A DNA stretch of 64,000 bases. Origin: Channallabes apus (lineage: Eukaryota > Chordata > Actinopteri > Siluriformes > Clariidae). The translations under genes and the position numbers were made by a program. Below, in pieces: positions 1 through 12,018 of this stretch (the first letter of the stretch is position 1; each line of letters begins with the position of its first letter). A model generated the notes under the pieces. It was not told the DNA's origin and ran no database searches. It saw only the letters and a list, made by a program, of their open reading frames with translations. The stretch covers positions 15,056,151-15,120,150 of the forward strand of contig CM060113.1 in NCBI GenBank assembly GCA_030522415.1, given 5' to 3'.

Positions 1-1166
1 TGGGACTGTCCTCTTGAGTGCCAGTTTGGTATTTTTTAGATTGGCTGACCTTAGAAATGATGGACTGTCTTCTCTTTATTTACGTAATCGTGCTACTACA
101 ATTACTGTACCCACCCTTTCTCTACCCACAAGACAACTGATGGTCATTATGGTTATTGATGCACATTAATAAGGCAAGAAATGTCACAAGTTTTGGACTC
201 ATCAGTCCAGAAATGTCACAAATTAACCTTTGACAAGACACCATGTTGAAAACGTGATTCGGATGACAGAATGCCAGTGTCAATGTCGATATTAATGTAC
301 AATGTTAAATAATAATAATAATAACAATAAAAAAGAAAAAGCACTAATAGCAAAGTTGTGTCCAAAATTTTGACTGGTAAAATGTTTTTTTTCTAACTTT
401 GATGATTATAAGCTTATGAAAATCTAAAATCCAGTATTTCAGAATATTAGATATTAGTGATAAATATAATATATTAGAATATATTATATCTGATTAGAAA
501 AGTCGGTTTTTGCATAAATTACTGTTTATGTAATACAAATACTAAAAGTATAAATACTACTATCTCTCTGTGTAGTTCAGTACGTGCATGGGTAGACTGC
601 TGATTGACAGTTGTCCGTCCTCTGGACAACGATTGTAGAAAACCTCCACAAGGATGGTAAGTCAACAGAAGGTGCTACAGTATATTGAAGCATATGCATG
701 GAAATTTGACTGGATGGGAAAAAGTGTGGTAGTTAAAACCACCTCGGCTGACCTGGTGAGATATTGTCCAGATGAGTAACATCTGACCCAACAATACAGA
801 CAAACTGAAGGTTGCAAATAACATCTCATTAGCTAATCGTCAATTAGTGATGAGTAGTAATAATTGAATTGAAAACAAACAAAGGCTTGAAATAGTTAAC
901 TAATATATGAGAGTTTCACTTTTGAAATTACAGCATAAAGAAATTACTTTCACAGTAGTAACTGTTTTTAGGATGTACTGTGTGTATATTAAGCAGAGTA
1001 AGAAGTGCTTATGCAGATCAGATTTGTGAGGTGAGGACAGGCTGCTGAGTGACTTAATGCAGTCAGATTCAACCTTCTGTAGCAGAGGACCAGATGTGTA
1101 ATGCAAACACTCTTAATCAGTCAAGGCTGGCGTTGGTCAAAGGTCCCGTAATAAACGAATGAACAG

Positions 1167-1207
<41 letters not shown>

Positions 1208-1857
1208 CTCCCCTGAGAGCAGATGATGAGATAGACTCCTGCACTGGTTACTGATCTGGTGCTTGTCAATAGGCCAGTTGTGAGTCCATCACCTAGAGAT
1301 AATGACAAAGTGTTTCATATCAGATTTCATCACTGTTATAGATGACATGCTACACAAGAACTGACCTAGTTCCCTCATGAAAAGCAGAGAGTTGGATTTA
1401 CATTGATTTGGAGTCGCAGTCAGTTCAAAATTGAGATCTCATCCACCCCCACACGCTGACCTTGTCAATGCAAGGGTGCATATATATATATATTTTTTAT
1501 TATCGCGGTGGAGATATTCAGACGCTGCAGCAAATTAAGTGTGACTGGTGTAAACACCGCTGTCATGGTTAGGGTTATTTTCACACCTGCCTGATGCTTC
1601 CACTACTGTATGTGTTCCTACTAACATGCCATCACCTGAATAAAACCTGACTGTACGTAGATTATCCATGTCATTTACATGATCAGATTAATATACAAGA
1701 CTTTTGATGGGTCTGTACAGCCATTCACTGACGCCGTCTAGACTCGCACTTTTTTTAGGCCGATACATCCTTCATGGATAGAAAGTGTCACTGCTTCAGT
1801 TCTTGACACCGAACCCCCACCCTTCCCCACCCCCAACGCCCCCCAGCTGTTAATGCT
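1..1857. other. Non-coding, no gene seen
   Basis: AT-rich sequence; only a CT microsatellite (1168-1204) stands out. No exon-like frame supported by homology. Confidence 0.6.
1168..1204. repeat. (CT)n microsatellite
   Basis: Eighteen uninterrupted CT units. Confidence 0.95.
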
Positions 1858-1975
1858 GTTCGGTTCAGTTTTATTTGTACGTCTTATATAACAATGTCAC
1901 AAAACAGCTTTACAGAAATCCATAAGCGAGAAAGTGGCAAGAAGAAATAACTCCTTGAGAGGAACTGTGACATTA
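1858..1975 (-). repeat. Dispersed fish repeat, 3' end fragment
   Basis: On the minus strand it reads as the common teleost tail with an AAGCTG-TTTTGTGACA segment and a ...ACAAATAAAACTGAA end. The same family occurs at 9925-10310 in the opposite orientation. Confidence 0.5.
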
Positions 1976-4658
1976 TCAGTAACTTGTTTAGTGGGTGGAT
2001 GACTTATGGATGTTTATTTTAATAGTGTTTCTAATGTGATAGCACTGATACAATAAACAGGGCCTTACTGGTTTCGGTCAGAAAAAGCCAATAGTTATAG
2101 CTGCTAAAGAACATATAGTAAATATACCCAATAGAAAATAAACACCACTTTGACACGTTATAAATTGACAAAGATATAAATGACTATCAATATTGTTTTT
2201 TTTTTTTTTCTTTGCTCCCCTCGGTTCCCAGAGTGGTTTTAATTTGAACATGGCTCTTAAAGTGACATGTTGTTGTCAATCATACAATGTCCTGTTAGAA
2301 GCCCACACTGATATGTATCTGTACCGCTCCAAAACATCAGAGCCAGGGGACTTTTTTAATACTATAAATGTTGATTAGTTTGCTGGTTGAGCACAGGCAG
2401 AACAAAGTGGAGGTAATAAAAAATATTGATTGAATCCAGCAATAATGTGTCGGCCCAATAACGTAGCGTCTGAGTGGAAAAAGACATTGATAGAATGCCT
2501 GAGCTGCCTGCAACACCTCCAGGACATGATGTGCCTTGTATTAGCAGTGATCACTGCAGCATTACCGCATCCTGCCCCCCATGCTCCTGATTTGGATTCA
2601 GGCAAGCAAACAGAAATGGCGTGCAGAGAACCAAGCCTGCAAGTGGGATAATTACATCTCAGATAGATGACCTTTTTCGCCTCCTATTAGATATCATTTA
2701 ATGCACATGCTGCACAGGGATCCGATTCTTGCCATCCTGGATTGCTATGTATTTTCCAATATGTGATCAAGACAAACAAATGTGTTTTTCCATCAATTAT
2801 GGGATTTTTTTTTTTTCTTCTGCCTGCATTATTTCATCAATCAGTGTATGTGCCGCTACAGCGCACCTGTCCAGACCTTTGTGACCAGTGAGCAGCAGCT
2901 CCATTAGCTGAATGCAGCTAGCTTTGGCTCATTAAACTGTAAGACTGTGGGTCTCTTGGATGCTGACACGGTCGTGGGTAGGTGACCTTTAGACACCTAA
3001 TCAACTTTTAACACCTCGCTGGATCCCGTCACCTGGTGAGACAGGAAGGACGATGACCAGTGGCCCAGAATCACCTGGTATCGTCATGACATGCCCTTTG
3101 CCCACTTCACTCCTGAGAAAATCTGCTCATTTTTAAAGGGTGCTTCGTGTGAGGCTGCAGTACAGTCATATAACAAAAGACAGACGTGTTATTGAAACGC
3201 TCCTTGAGGTTCAGTAAATTTAGCAGCAAATAAGGTTGTGTGATCTTCTCCGTAGGGATGGCTGTTCTGTTTTGACCGGCTCACGTGCATGGAGGGTGGT
3301 TATTTGTCGCACTGCTGCCTCTGCATAAAGAAAGAACGGCTCGATCCTGAAAGCTATTGTTAGCGCCTGCCACTGCTTCTCTGCCTCCTTTCTTCTTGCG
3401 TTGCATGGCTTGTCAAAACCCACCCTCACAACATCGTTTTATCAGTATTGTCATCTGTCAAAGGTGAAGCCTTTGTTGGAAACAGAGAAACGAGTCAGCG
3501 GAAGAATTAGGAGGGAGTATTAGGCTCTCGGGCGCGTATATACAGTAGCGCGTATTGTTTTCCTCCCCGGCAATGCATTCACGCCCTGCTCTCCATTCGC
3601 CGATCCAGGAGTATTTAAACGTTAACGACACGACAGAAATGCCCAAACTGTAGACGACTCGTTTAAACCGGCGCGTACAGGGAAGCGCCTTAGTGACAAG
3701 GCCACATATGTACTCGTGAGAGGGTAAGGTTATTCGCCTTCTCTTTCTTGACCTTTTGGAAAAGCAAACAATAAGACAGCTTACTACTGCTAGTCATATA
3801 CACACGCCTTTTCCTAGGATCCCTGTCACAGTACAAGGAGAGCCTCTCCAAGCTACCCATCAATTAACGAGTGAATGTCAACAGTGGGGATAATGAGAGG
3901 CAGATAAGAACAGATGGTGAAACTCAACCCTTCCCCATCCTCTTGGCTTCAACACACAGACAAATATGCAGCATAACACAATTTCACAGGCCAAGGCTAG
4001 AGGATGGATAGAATCCCTTCACTTTTCTCTCTCTCTCTCTCTCTTTTTTTAATATTACGGCTCACAAATCATCCTTTTCCGAGTTGATTTTTCTGCTTCT
4101 CTAGATGCCTTCCTGTCATGCAACAAACAGCATATTAAATGTCAACAGACTGACTTTTAGAAGATTACCTCTGACCGAGATGGCTGCCTCCACTGTACTG
4201 AGCATTTGACTAGATCAGGGAGTATGGCATTTTTTGGAGAAACATCAAAATTTTTAAGGCTGCCTTTACAAAGCTTGCATGGCATGATGGCGTCGTTTCA
4301 AATCGCACTCCTTACTGCGTTAACACTACAGAGAAGGCTGAAGGCTCTCAACGCTTTTCACTTGACAACCCGTGCTGATTGTAAAAATGGGATTGACATG
4401 TTGAGTACAAAGATGAATTCAGTCACAGCTCAAATTTGTGGCTTAAAGAGCCTGTGTATAATAGTCTATTATGTTTCAAGTACTATCTTCTACATGACAC
4501 AACCCATTTTCGTCAACTCTAAACCACTTCTATTAGGTTCCACTGCCTTTCTATAGTAGTAACCTACATTAAATCTGGATCTGCCCTTGACTGCGGATTT
4601 ATTTTTCTTGTAAAATAAGCCTAATACCTAATACGATCGTGAGAGTTTAAGGTAATAG
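1976..4658. other. Non-coding, largely repeat-free
   Basis: No recognisable coding exon. It contains the CpG patch at 3520-3723 and a short CT run near 4026-4044. Open frames here show no homology I recognise. Confidence 0.5.
3520..3723 (+). promoter_or_regulatory. CpG-dense patch, candidate promoter / non-coding first exon
   Basis: About 20 CpG dinucleotides in roughly 200 bp, in surroundings that are CpG-poor and AT-rich. A TATA-like stretch (gcgtatata) lies at 3534-3542, and a donor-like AGAGG|GTAAGG follows 3723. It could be the 5' exon of nexmif, which in mammals has distant non-coding exons. No transcript evidence is available. Confidence 0.3.
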
Positions 4659-5606
4659 AAAATAGTATGAAGGTAAAACAGTAGCAAAACCCGAGAGCTT
4701 GCAAATTTGAATGTGAGAACTTACAAATACAACTATTAATTTTACAAGTTGAAATTTATACTCACAGCTCTGATGTGTACACCTGTGTTTTGAATTCGAA
4801 GTGGCAGATTAATAGTGACAAATGTGTAAAGTGTCACTCACATGAACAAAATGACAGGCACAATTGTGTACTACACATTTATCTTTGCGCTTTACTTCAG
4901 TTTTGCTGTACAACCACAAGTCGGCACTCACAACCTCTCAGATCTGCCAGTACAACCTCAAATCCCAGCGCTCTGACTTTTGCTACTCATTTTGCGATAT
5001 TCCTGTAGCAAAACTCACTTGTGCATTTGTAAACGCGAACTTGGGCAGGGGTGGGAATGAAGTCATTTTATTGGTCGATGCCTCACCAATGAACAACGCC
5101 AGCCAATGAAGTGGGACGTTTTATGCGCGATGACGTCACAGACTACGCAGAGCAGCTCGCGCCGTTTCGGTGGTGTAGTTCATTGGTGAGGCATCGACCA
5201 ATAAAATGACTTCATTCCCGCCCCCGACTCTGCTCTCTCAAGTTCGCGTTTACAAATGCACAAGTGAGTTTTGCTACAGGAATATCGCAAAATGAGTAGC
5301 AAAAGTCAGAGCGCTGGGATTTGAGGTTGTACTGGCAGATCTGAGAGGTTGTGAGCGCCGACTTGTGGTTGTACAGCGAAACTGAAGTAAAGCGCAAAGA
5401 TAAATGTGTTCATTTTTATTTATGTGAGTGACACTTTACACATTTGTCACTATTAATCTGCAACTTCGAATTCAAAACACAGGTGTACACATCAGAGCTG
5501 TGAGTATAAATTTCAACTTACAAATACAACTCTTAATTTTACAAGTTCTCACATTCAAATTTGCAAGCTCTCGGGTTTTGCTACTGTTTTACCTTCATAA
5601 AATAGT
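4659..5606. mobile_element. Palindromic (foldback) DNA transposon, 932 bp, with 8-bp TSD
   Basis: Element 4667-5598 is flanked by perfect 8-bp duplications AAAATAGT (4659-4666 and 5599-5606). It is almost one complete inverted repeat: arms of about 430 bp (4667-5100 and 5171-5598) around a 70-bp loop. Tips ATGAAGGTAAAACAG and complement. CCAAT motifs near the inner ends and a consensus CRE (TGACGTCA, 5131-5138) sit at the centre. No transposase is encoded, so it is non-autonomous. The 8-bp TSD fits hAT, P or Merlin; the tip is not a typical hAT one. Short frames in the arms are mirror artefacts. Confidence 0.88.
5131..5138. promoter_or_regulatory. Consensus CRE (TGACGTCA) at palindrome centre
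   Basis: Perfect CREB/ATF octamer within two bases of the geometric centre of the 932-bp palindromic element, flanked by CCAAT motifs on both sides. Confidence 0.5.
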
Positions 5607-6946
5607 TTCTTTTGTTAGTGCTTGTGCTGGCCTGGTGCATCACTGGTTAGTTGCAACTAACACAGCACATACGTCAGTGAATTTATCTTTTATCTTTTTT
5701 TTTTTATCATTTTATCAATTTAATTTTAAGTGCAGAATCCTTTCATTGGCATTACTAGAATAAAACAGGAAAGACGTGCAGGGATAGGAAGGGGTTACTT
5801 TTACACACTGTGGTTAAAGATATGCATTTGTCTTAAAACAGCATCATTATGGATCTGATCTTTAAAAAGTGTAAATAGTTGTAGGATGACACATTACTGT
5901 CACTAACAGCAACACCGTTTCCAAGAAAAGGCACCCAGTCGGGTGAGATTGCGTCAGTGGGCGCTGTCGCCTTCTGTCCACAGTTCGCATTTCCCCAAAG
6001 CCTGTCCACCCTGCAGACAATGTAGCCTTACTAATGCTGCTGTATAACTATATTAGTCATAATAACCATGACAGACACTCATAATAATGATTCTTTTTTT
6101 TTTTTTTTTTTTTTTTTAACACCAACGAATCAAATTAAACTTAAATTAAGGTTGATTAGCGTGCTGGGCTGGTGCAGAGTCTAGTTTGGCTGCCAGAATG
6201 ATTCCTTTTTCAAAAGTGTGAAGTTACATAAAATGGCAAAGCAACTGCTGAACCTATTCTTTTAAATTAAACCATCTTCACTTCTCGTAGCATAAGCATG
6301 TCAATTTGTTCCAAGTTTCTTTTCTGCATTCGAAGGTGTGGTGGAGGCCCTGTCTGAACCTTTAGGATCCCTTTACTCGTTGCATATTAAATATGTGACA
6401 TGGTGAATTTCTGTTACATTAAAGACAAGAACTAGTTTACAAGTTCAAACCCTGAAGCTGTGATTCACAGTCCATGTAAAAGTCTGCCAGATATCTGGAT
6501 AATTAAAGTGAGTGACTGCAGAACAAAATGTGCCAGGCGAAGACTCACAGAAGCCGGATAACAAGATTGGGAAGACCTGGCAATACCCCCCCCCCCCCCC
6601 CCCCAATTTTTGACACTCCAGTTTCAGTGAGTCTATGCCCACAGTACCGTCAAATTTCTGTGGTGTGACAGGTGTGGACCCTGAGGTGATCTGCTGTTGT
6701 AGTCCATCTGCTTCAAGATTTGATGTATTATGCATTTCTGATTACTGCTGTAGTCTTGACTAGTTAATTGTGTTACTAGTGCTGCCACTTGCCCATAATA
6801 CAGGACCGTCTTGTACTGTACAATGCTTATTATACCCTAAGTCACAAAGGGAGGTGAGGCGTCCCATATTTTCTTATACTGCATATATAATATTAAACGA
6901 TAAAGGAAATATTATCCATTACCCCCTTAAAAGTAGTTGAAGAAAG
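5607..6946. other. Non-coding
   Basis: Holds a T24 run (6094-6117) and a C19 run (6586-6604). No gene or clear element seen. Confidence 0.5.
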
Positions 6947-7221
6947 GGCGGCATGATGGTGTAAGTGATTAGCACTGTGGCCTCGCACCTCCAGGATCTA
7001 GGGTTAGATTCTCACCTTGGGTCTTTGTATGTGGAGTTTGCATGTTGTTGTTTCCTCCCACAGTCCTAAGACATTCAGATTTAGGCTAATTGCTGTTTCC
7101 AAATTCCCCCATAATATGTGTGTTCTTGTGTGTCCTGCAATGGAATGTCACCCAATCTACCCAAGTCCTGGGATCGGGTCCAGGCCTCCTGAGATCCTGA
7201 ACAAGTGGTATAGAGAATGAG
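6947..7221 (+). mobile_element. DANA/Mermaid-type tRNA-SINE, diverged
   Basis: Starts with the GGCGGCA...TAGCACTGTGGCC head and carries the GGAGTTTGCATG and CCTCCCACAGTCC body motifs and a TATAGAGAATGAGT tail. Old, many substitutions. Confidence 0.75.
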
Positions 7222-7805
7222 TAGGAAGGAGAGAGCTTAAGAAGGTTGGAACCCTGTGTGTTACCACTGGACATCCTGTTGGGGCGAAACAGTATTGCCG
7301 AATCTCCCCTGACCTCATCAACAAAAACATCAACAGTTTCTGAAAACCTCAAACCAGCCCATTTGGCTACAACAAGACACAGTGATCACACTTTTACCCA
7401 TTCTGATGTTGGGTGTCCACCTGAATTGAATATTAACCTCCTGACCTTTGTCTGCATTAAGTGATACACTGTATATAAACCTTTGTACAAGTTCTTTATA
7501 TAACACAGAAACTATTGATTGATATATTTGCGTGTCATAGGCCGTCATCAACTTTATGCCGTACTGTGAGGGTGTCACAGGCGTTCCTCACCGGCTGTAA
7601 CATTAAGTAGCATCTTTTCTTTGCTATGTCAGGCCAAGCACGGGGCTGCTGAAAGCCCAGATCATACTGCAGAGCATCTCCAGCGATGTCACATGCGACA
7701 GGCAGAAGTACTGCTGAAATATTGGAGCAGCATGAACTCCATGCACAGGTAATGTTAGCATGCAGGCGTCAGGATAACCTTTAGTATATATTTAAAGTTG
7801 TACAT

Positions 7806-8060
7806 GCATGGTGGCTTGGTGGTCAGCACTGTCGCCTTGCACCTCCGGGTCCTGGGTTTTATTCCCGTGTCTGGTCTGTGCGTGCATGGAGTTTGCATGT
7901 TCTCCCCGTGCTTGGCGGGTTTCCTCTGGGTTCTCTGGTTTGCTCCCACAGTCTTAAAACATACAGATTTGGCTAACTGGTATTCCCAAATTGTCCGTAG
8001 TGTGGGAATGTTGCCCCGGAGGTCCTACCACAGTTGTACAGAATGGGAATAAATACAGTG
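7806..8060 (+). mobile_element. DANA/Mermaid-type tRNA-SINE, 3' part damaged
   Basis: Good head (TGGTCAGCACTGTCGCC) and body to about 8010, then the 3' third is rearranged. Confidence 0.7.
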
Positions 8061-8466
8061 CTCACCACTGGACCCTACACTCCCTAGTTTGACTACAGAG
8101 GTTCCTAGATGGATGATGGATAATTCATTCATTTGAACATGAAAATGCTTGATTTGCAGTTATTTAATCATAATCAATTCCAATATCCTTAGTAATTATT
8201 GCAAGTATAACAAAAAGAGATGTTCACATTGGTAAGGACGTATGCAGAAACTCCATATTGGTAAACTGCAAGTGTGTACAGTAGGTGAGGTTGGAGCTTT
8301 CTCCCTGTTTTTTTTTTTTTTTTGCTTTATTCAACTTTATAAAAGCCAACTTCAGAAAGTAGCATTGTCACGGTATTATTGAAATGTATAGTTTGTCCCT
8401 TCTGTTTACTTCTTTCCTCTAATCTTCTTCAGATCTTGATAGCCTAATGAATTCTTACATTTTATC

Positions 8467-8506
8467 CTGACACGGTAGCGTAGTGGTTAGCCCTGTGGCC
8501 TTACAC
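8467..8506 (+). mobile_element. SINE head fragment
   Basis: Only the first 40 bases of the tRNA-like head (GACACGGTAGCGTAGTGGTT) remain. Confidence 0.5.
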
Positions 8507-8727
8507 AAATTCACTTGTAAATAAAAAATAATTAGTGATATTTTCATGCGGAAAAAACATCTCGATATTTGACTAATGCTGTGTAGAATGGTACATACAA
8601 GTATATCATGGTAATAACCAATATTTATTAAGCTATTTTTTTAGATACTGGGATTAGCAAACATAACAGGGTAACTTAATTCATTAAAGCCAATTAATGT
8701 TTATAAAACACATTTAATTTTTACGAC

Positions 8728-9104
8728 GGCGGCGCGGTGGTGTAGTGGTTAGCACTGTCGCCTTGCACCTCCAGGGTCTGGGTTTGATTCCCCGGCCAGG
8801 CTCGATTCCCGTCTCTGTGTGCATGGAGTTTGCATGTTCTCCCCGTGCTTGGTGGGTTTCCTCCGGGTACTCCGGTTTCCTCCCACAGTCCAAAGATATG
8901 CAGGTTAGGCTAATTGGCGTTCCTAAATTGCCCGTAGTGTGTGATTGGGTGTGTGAGTGTGTGTATGTGTGTGTGCCCTGCGATGGATTGGCACCCTGTC
9001 CAGGGTGTACCCTGCCTAGTGCCCGAAGTCTCCTGGGATAGGCTTCAGGTCCCCTGCGACCCTGAACACAGGATTAAGCGGTATAGAAAATGATTGAATG
9101 AATG
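8728..9104 (+). mobile_element. DANA/Mermaid-type tRNA-SINE, full length
   Basis: Complete copy with A box (GTAGTGGTTAGC), duplicated B-box region, GT microsatellite, and a GATTGAATGAATG tail. Imperfect 12-bp target duplications flank it (8716-8727 and 9105-9116). Confidence 0.88.
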
Positions 9105-9470
9105 AATTTATACGGCATGTTTTTACAGACTAGATAGGGTTCGTGCATTCTAGATGGGCAAAGGACATGACATTATATCCAAGTTTACTGTTTACTGAGG
9201 ATAGGCCAGGAGTGTTCACTGTAGTGCAGTGTCTCATCCAGGATAAATAGAGTGCTGAAGCTATTATGTAGCGTGAGACATAAGTCAAAGCAGATGACAT
9301 GCCACAATTCTTGATAGTTTTTTTTTTCTCCTGCACTAATGAACTTGAATGCCAAGCTGTAATGGATGAATGACTGATAAATTATTATTTGATTATAGCT
9401 GATTGGCTGCTGTTGATTGGCTGTCTGAGAAAAATAGACCTTTGAGATTTAGTAAGAGGACGTTAGTGTA

Positions 9471-9757
9471 GGCGGCGTGGTGCCATCTCAAGGGTCAACG
9501 GTTCGATTCTCTCGTTCAGTTCTGTGTGGGTGGAGTTTGCATGCTCTACCCAGGCTTGGTGGGTTTCCTCCGACAGTCCAAAGACACGCAGGGATAGCAT
9601 TTTAATGTTTCCCATAGTGCATGAGTGTGTGTGTGCTTGTGTGTCCTACCAAGGATTGTCCTGCGATGCGTGTGCCCTGCCTCATGCCCTGAGTCCCCTG
9701 GGATAGGCTCCAGGGCTGCTAGGACCCTGTACAGAATAAGTGGCATAGAGCATAAGT
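9471..9757 (+). mobile_element. Diverged tRNA-SINE
   Basis: Head GGCGGCGTGGTGCC lacks part of the A-box region; body motifs follow. It directly abuts a second copy downstream. Confidence 0.65.
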
Positions 9758-9759
9758 GA

Positions 9760-10470
9760 GACGGCACGGTGGCTTAGATACTAGCGCTGTCGCTTGTACC
9801 TTCAGGGTCTGAGTTTGATTCCCTTGTCCATCTGCGTGGATGGAGTTTGCATGTTCTCCCAGCGCTTGGTGGGTTTCCTCGAGGTAGTCCCACAGTTCAA
9901 AGACATGCAGATGAAGTTAATTGCTCAGTTCAAGACTGGAATTTCTTACAGCTTGATACCTGTGGCTCTTATAACGGACTGGACTCCCTATAACCACATC
10001 ATCTGTTACTGTATATTAAAACTTCCAGCAGCGTAAAACAAAATATGACTACAAAACAAGTCCTGCTATCCGTCATCACCAAAATGAGGATGGGTTCCCT
10101 GTTGAGTGTGGTTCATCTCCAGGGTCTCTTCCTATTGCCGTCAGCTTGCTCGTCAGGGACAATCTGATCATTTTGATTGATACATGGTATTTTCTTACAT
10201 TTCATACACATTTCCATAATTTTCTTATGATTCTGTAAAAGCTGCTTTGTGATAATGACCATTGTTTAAAGCGCTACACAAATCAAATTGAACTGAATTG
10301 AATTGAACTGGCGTTCCCAAATTGCAAGTACAGTAGTGTGTGTATGATTGTCTGAGTGTATGTGTCCCACCTCATGTCCTAAAGTCTCCCTGGAGGCCCC
10401 AGGCCTGTCCTATACAGGATGTAGTGATATAGATAATGAGTGAGTGAGTGATTGATTGAGTGAGTGGGAG
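9760..10470 (+). mobile_element. tRNA-SINE split by a nested repeat
   Basis: The 5' part 9760-9924 breaks inside the TTAGGCTAATTGGCG motif and resumes at 10311 with GCGTTCCCAAATTG, ending in a GAGTGAGTG tail. The 386 bp in between are another dispersed repeat. Confidence 0.65.
9925..10310 (+). repeat. Dispersed fish repeat inserted in a SINE
   Basis: The 3' end carries AAAGCTGCTTTGTGATAATG, AAAGCGCTACACAAAT and a (GAATT)n-like tail, as at 1858-1975 on the other strand. Probably the 3' part of a non-LTR retroelement. Confidence 0.55.
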
Positions 10471-10540
10471 GGAGTGACTTTCTAACTTTTACTCTAAAAA
10501 AAAAACGATAAAAAAAAAAATTAAGTACAAAGTATGTTTT

Positions 10541-10694
10541 TTCATTCATTCATTCATTCATTTTCTATACCGCTTAATCCTGTGTTCAGGGTCGCGGGGG
10601 ACCTGGAGCCTATCCCAGGAGACTTCGGGCACTAGGCAGGGTACACCCTGGACAGGGTGCCAATCCATCGCAGGGCACACACACATACACACAT
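10541..10694 (-). mobile_element. tRNA-SINE, 5' truncated
   Basis: Begins with (TTCA)n, then the TATACCGCTTAATCCTG and CCAATCCATCGCAGGGCA 3' half only. Confidence 0.8.
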
Positions 10695-11413
10695 GTTTTT
10701 TTTTTTTTTTTTTTTTACTGGGATCAGCTTCTGCTTCAAACTCGGAAAAAGCCATTAGCCAACTACAGGGGGCATGAAGATCAACTCTGGAATCACTTTT
10801 TAATTCTTGAGTCTGACAGCTTTGCAGGTTACAGAACAATTGTTCAAAGTAGATTCAACTAAGTGGCCGATAACCTTTAATGGAAAACCAGAAAAAGCGT
10901 GCATCACTATTTCTGATGAATAATAGTTAAATCACTACTTCTAATAACTATTAGTTAAATAAAATGTAAACAAATACAACAGCTACATTATTTAACTAAG
11001 CACGTACTATTCTATTAACCCTTTAGGAAACATGTAATACAGGACATCATAGTGCATTTTTTGTGAAAACGCTTAAATAACAATCGTATAACTCAGATTC
11101 AAGTGATCAGTCCTTCGTATAAGTAAAGAGCGGTATGATCATACCATCAGTGTCCACGGGATGACCAGCAGCCGCTTCCCCATCTCACATGTTATTGACT
11201 GCAGTCTCTAACACGCAGGATTATATCCACAGACCCTATACTGTTACATCATAGTTACATCATAGTAGACACTGTGAGGTGGTGATTCTCTGTCACAGTT
11301 GGTGCTTGTACTTTATGTTGTCTGTACCTTTTCTCCAACTTTGCTTGGAATCACAGTTCCTTGTCGAATGACTTCAGCTCCATCATTTCACTTCTTTTAG
11401 CTTTACAAGTACA
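10695..11413. other. Non-coding
   Basis: A T20 run near 10697-10717; otherwise nothing recognised. Confidence 0.5.
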
Positions 11414-11414
11414 T

Positions 11415-12018
11415 TGCCTCTTTTCCACTGCATAGTACGGCACAGCACGGTTCAGTACAGCTCACTTCGGTTCGGCTCAGTTCGGCTCGGTTTGCGCTTC
11501 CACTGCAGTGTAGTAACGCTTTAGAGTGGGCGGGATTATTCACGTGTCGTTTTAGTTGCGGCGCCTCTACTGCCGTGACGTCATCGTAAACGCGCCACAA
11601 ATAAACACACAACAATGGAGCATATTGACGGCTGGTGTTCTTCATTCTCGGCATGTGGATGTTTTTAACAGCGAGACGAAGGAGTTTGTTTCAAAAGAGG
11701 CTGATGGCAGCCAAAGAAAATTTTTGGTTAATACAAAAAGGTGCGTGCGATCCTTCTCCGGCTGTTCTAAATAAAACGGGTCTGTTGTATCTCGTGTCGC
11801 AAGTTCAGTGACGCAGTAATGACGATTTTCTCCGGCCAAACAGTGACCAGCAGAGTTTACACGTCACGTTTTGGTAACAGTTCGGCGCGCTTGAAACCTC
11901 GGCTGAGGTGGTACTAAAAAAAGGACCAGGTACCAGGTACTGTTCCCAGTGGAAAACCCCCCAAAAGTGAGCTGAACTGAACCGTGTCGTGCCGTACTAT
12001 GCAGTGGAAAAGCGCCAT
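11415..12018. mobile_element. hAT-like non-autonomous element, about 600 bp
   Basis: Terminal inverted repeats of about 50 bp: CTTTTCCACTGCATAGTACG on the left, its complement at 11992-12012. The interior is GC-rich with a GC box, CACGTG and a perfect CRE (11576-11583). No transposase. Target duplications are unclear, suggesting an older insertion. Confidence 0.7.

Noticed and set aside
4206..4556. 116-codon plus frame
   Set aside because: No recognised domain, no splice or promoter support; chance frame.
4775..5763. Several 60-110-codon frames on both strands
   Set aside because: They lie in the arms of the palindromic element and mirror one another (same peptides on both strands).
8745..9041. 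SINE-derived frames (PRAWWVSSGYSGFLPQSKD and similar, also at 13262, 16327, 27693)
   Set aside because: The same peptide recurs at every DANA/Mermaid copy; not genes.
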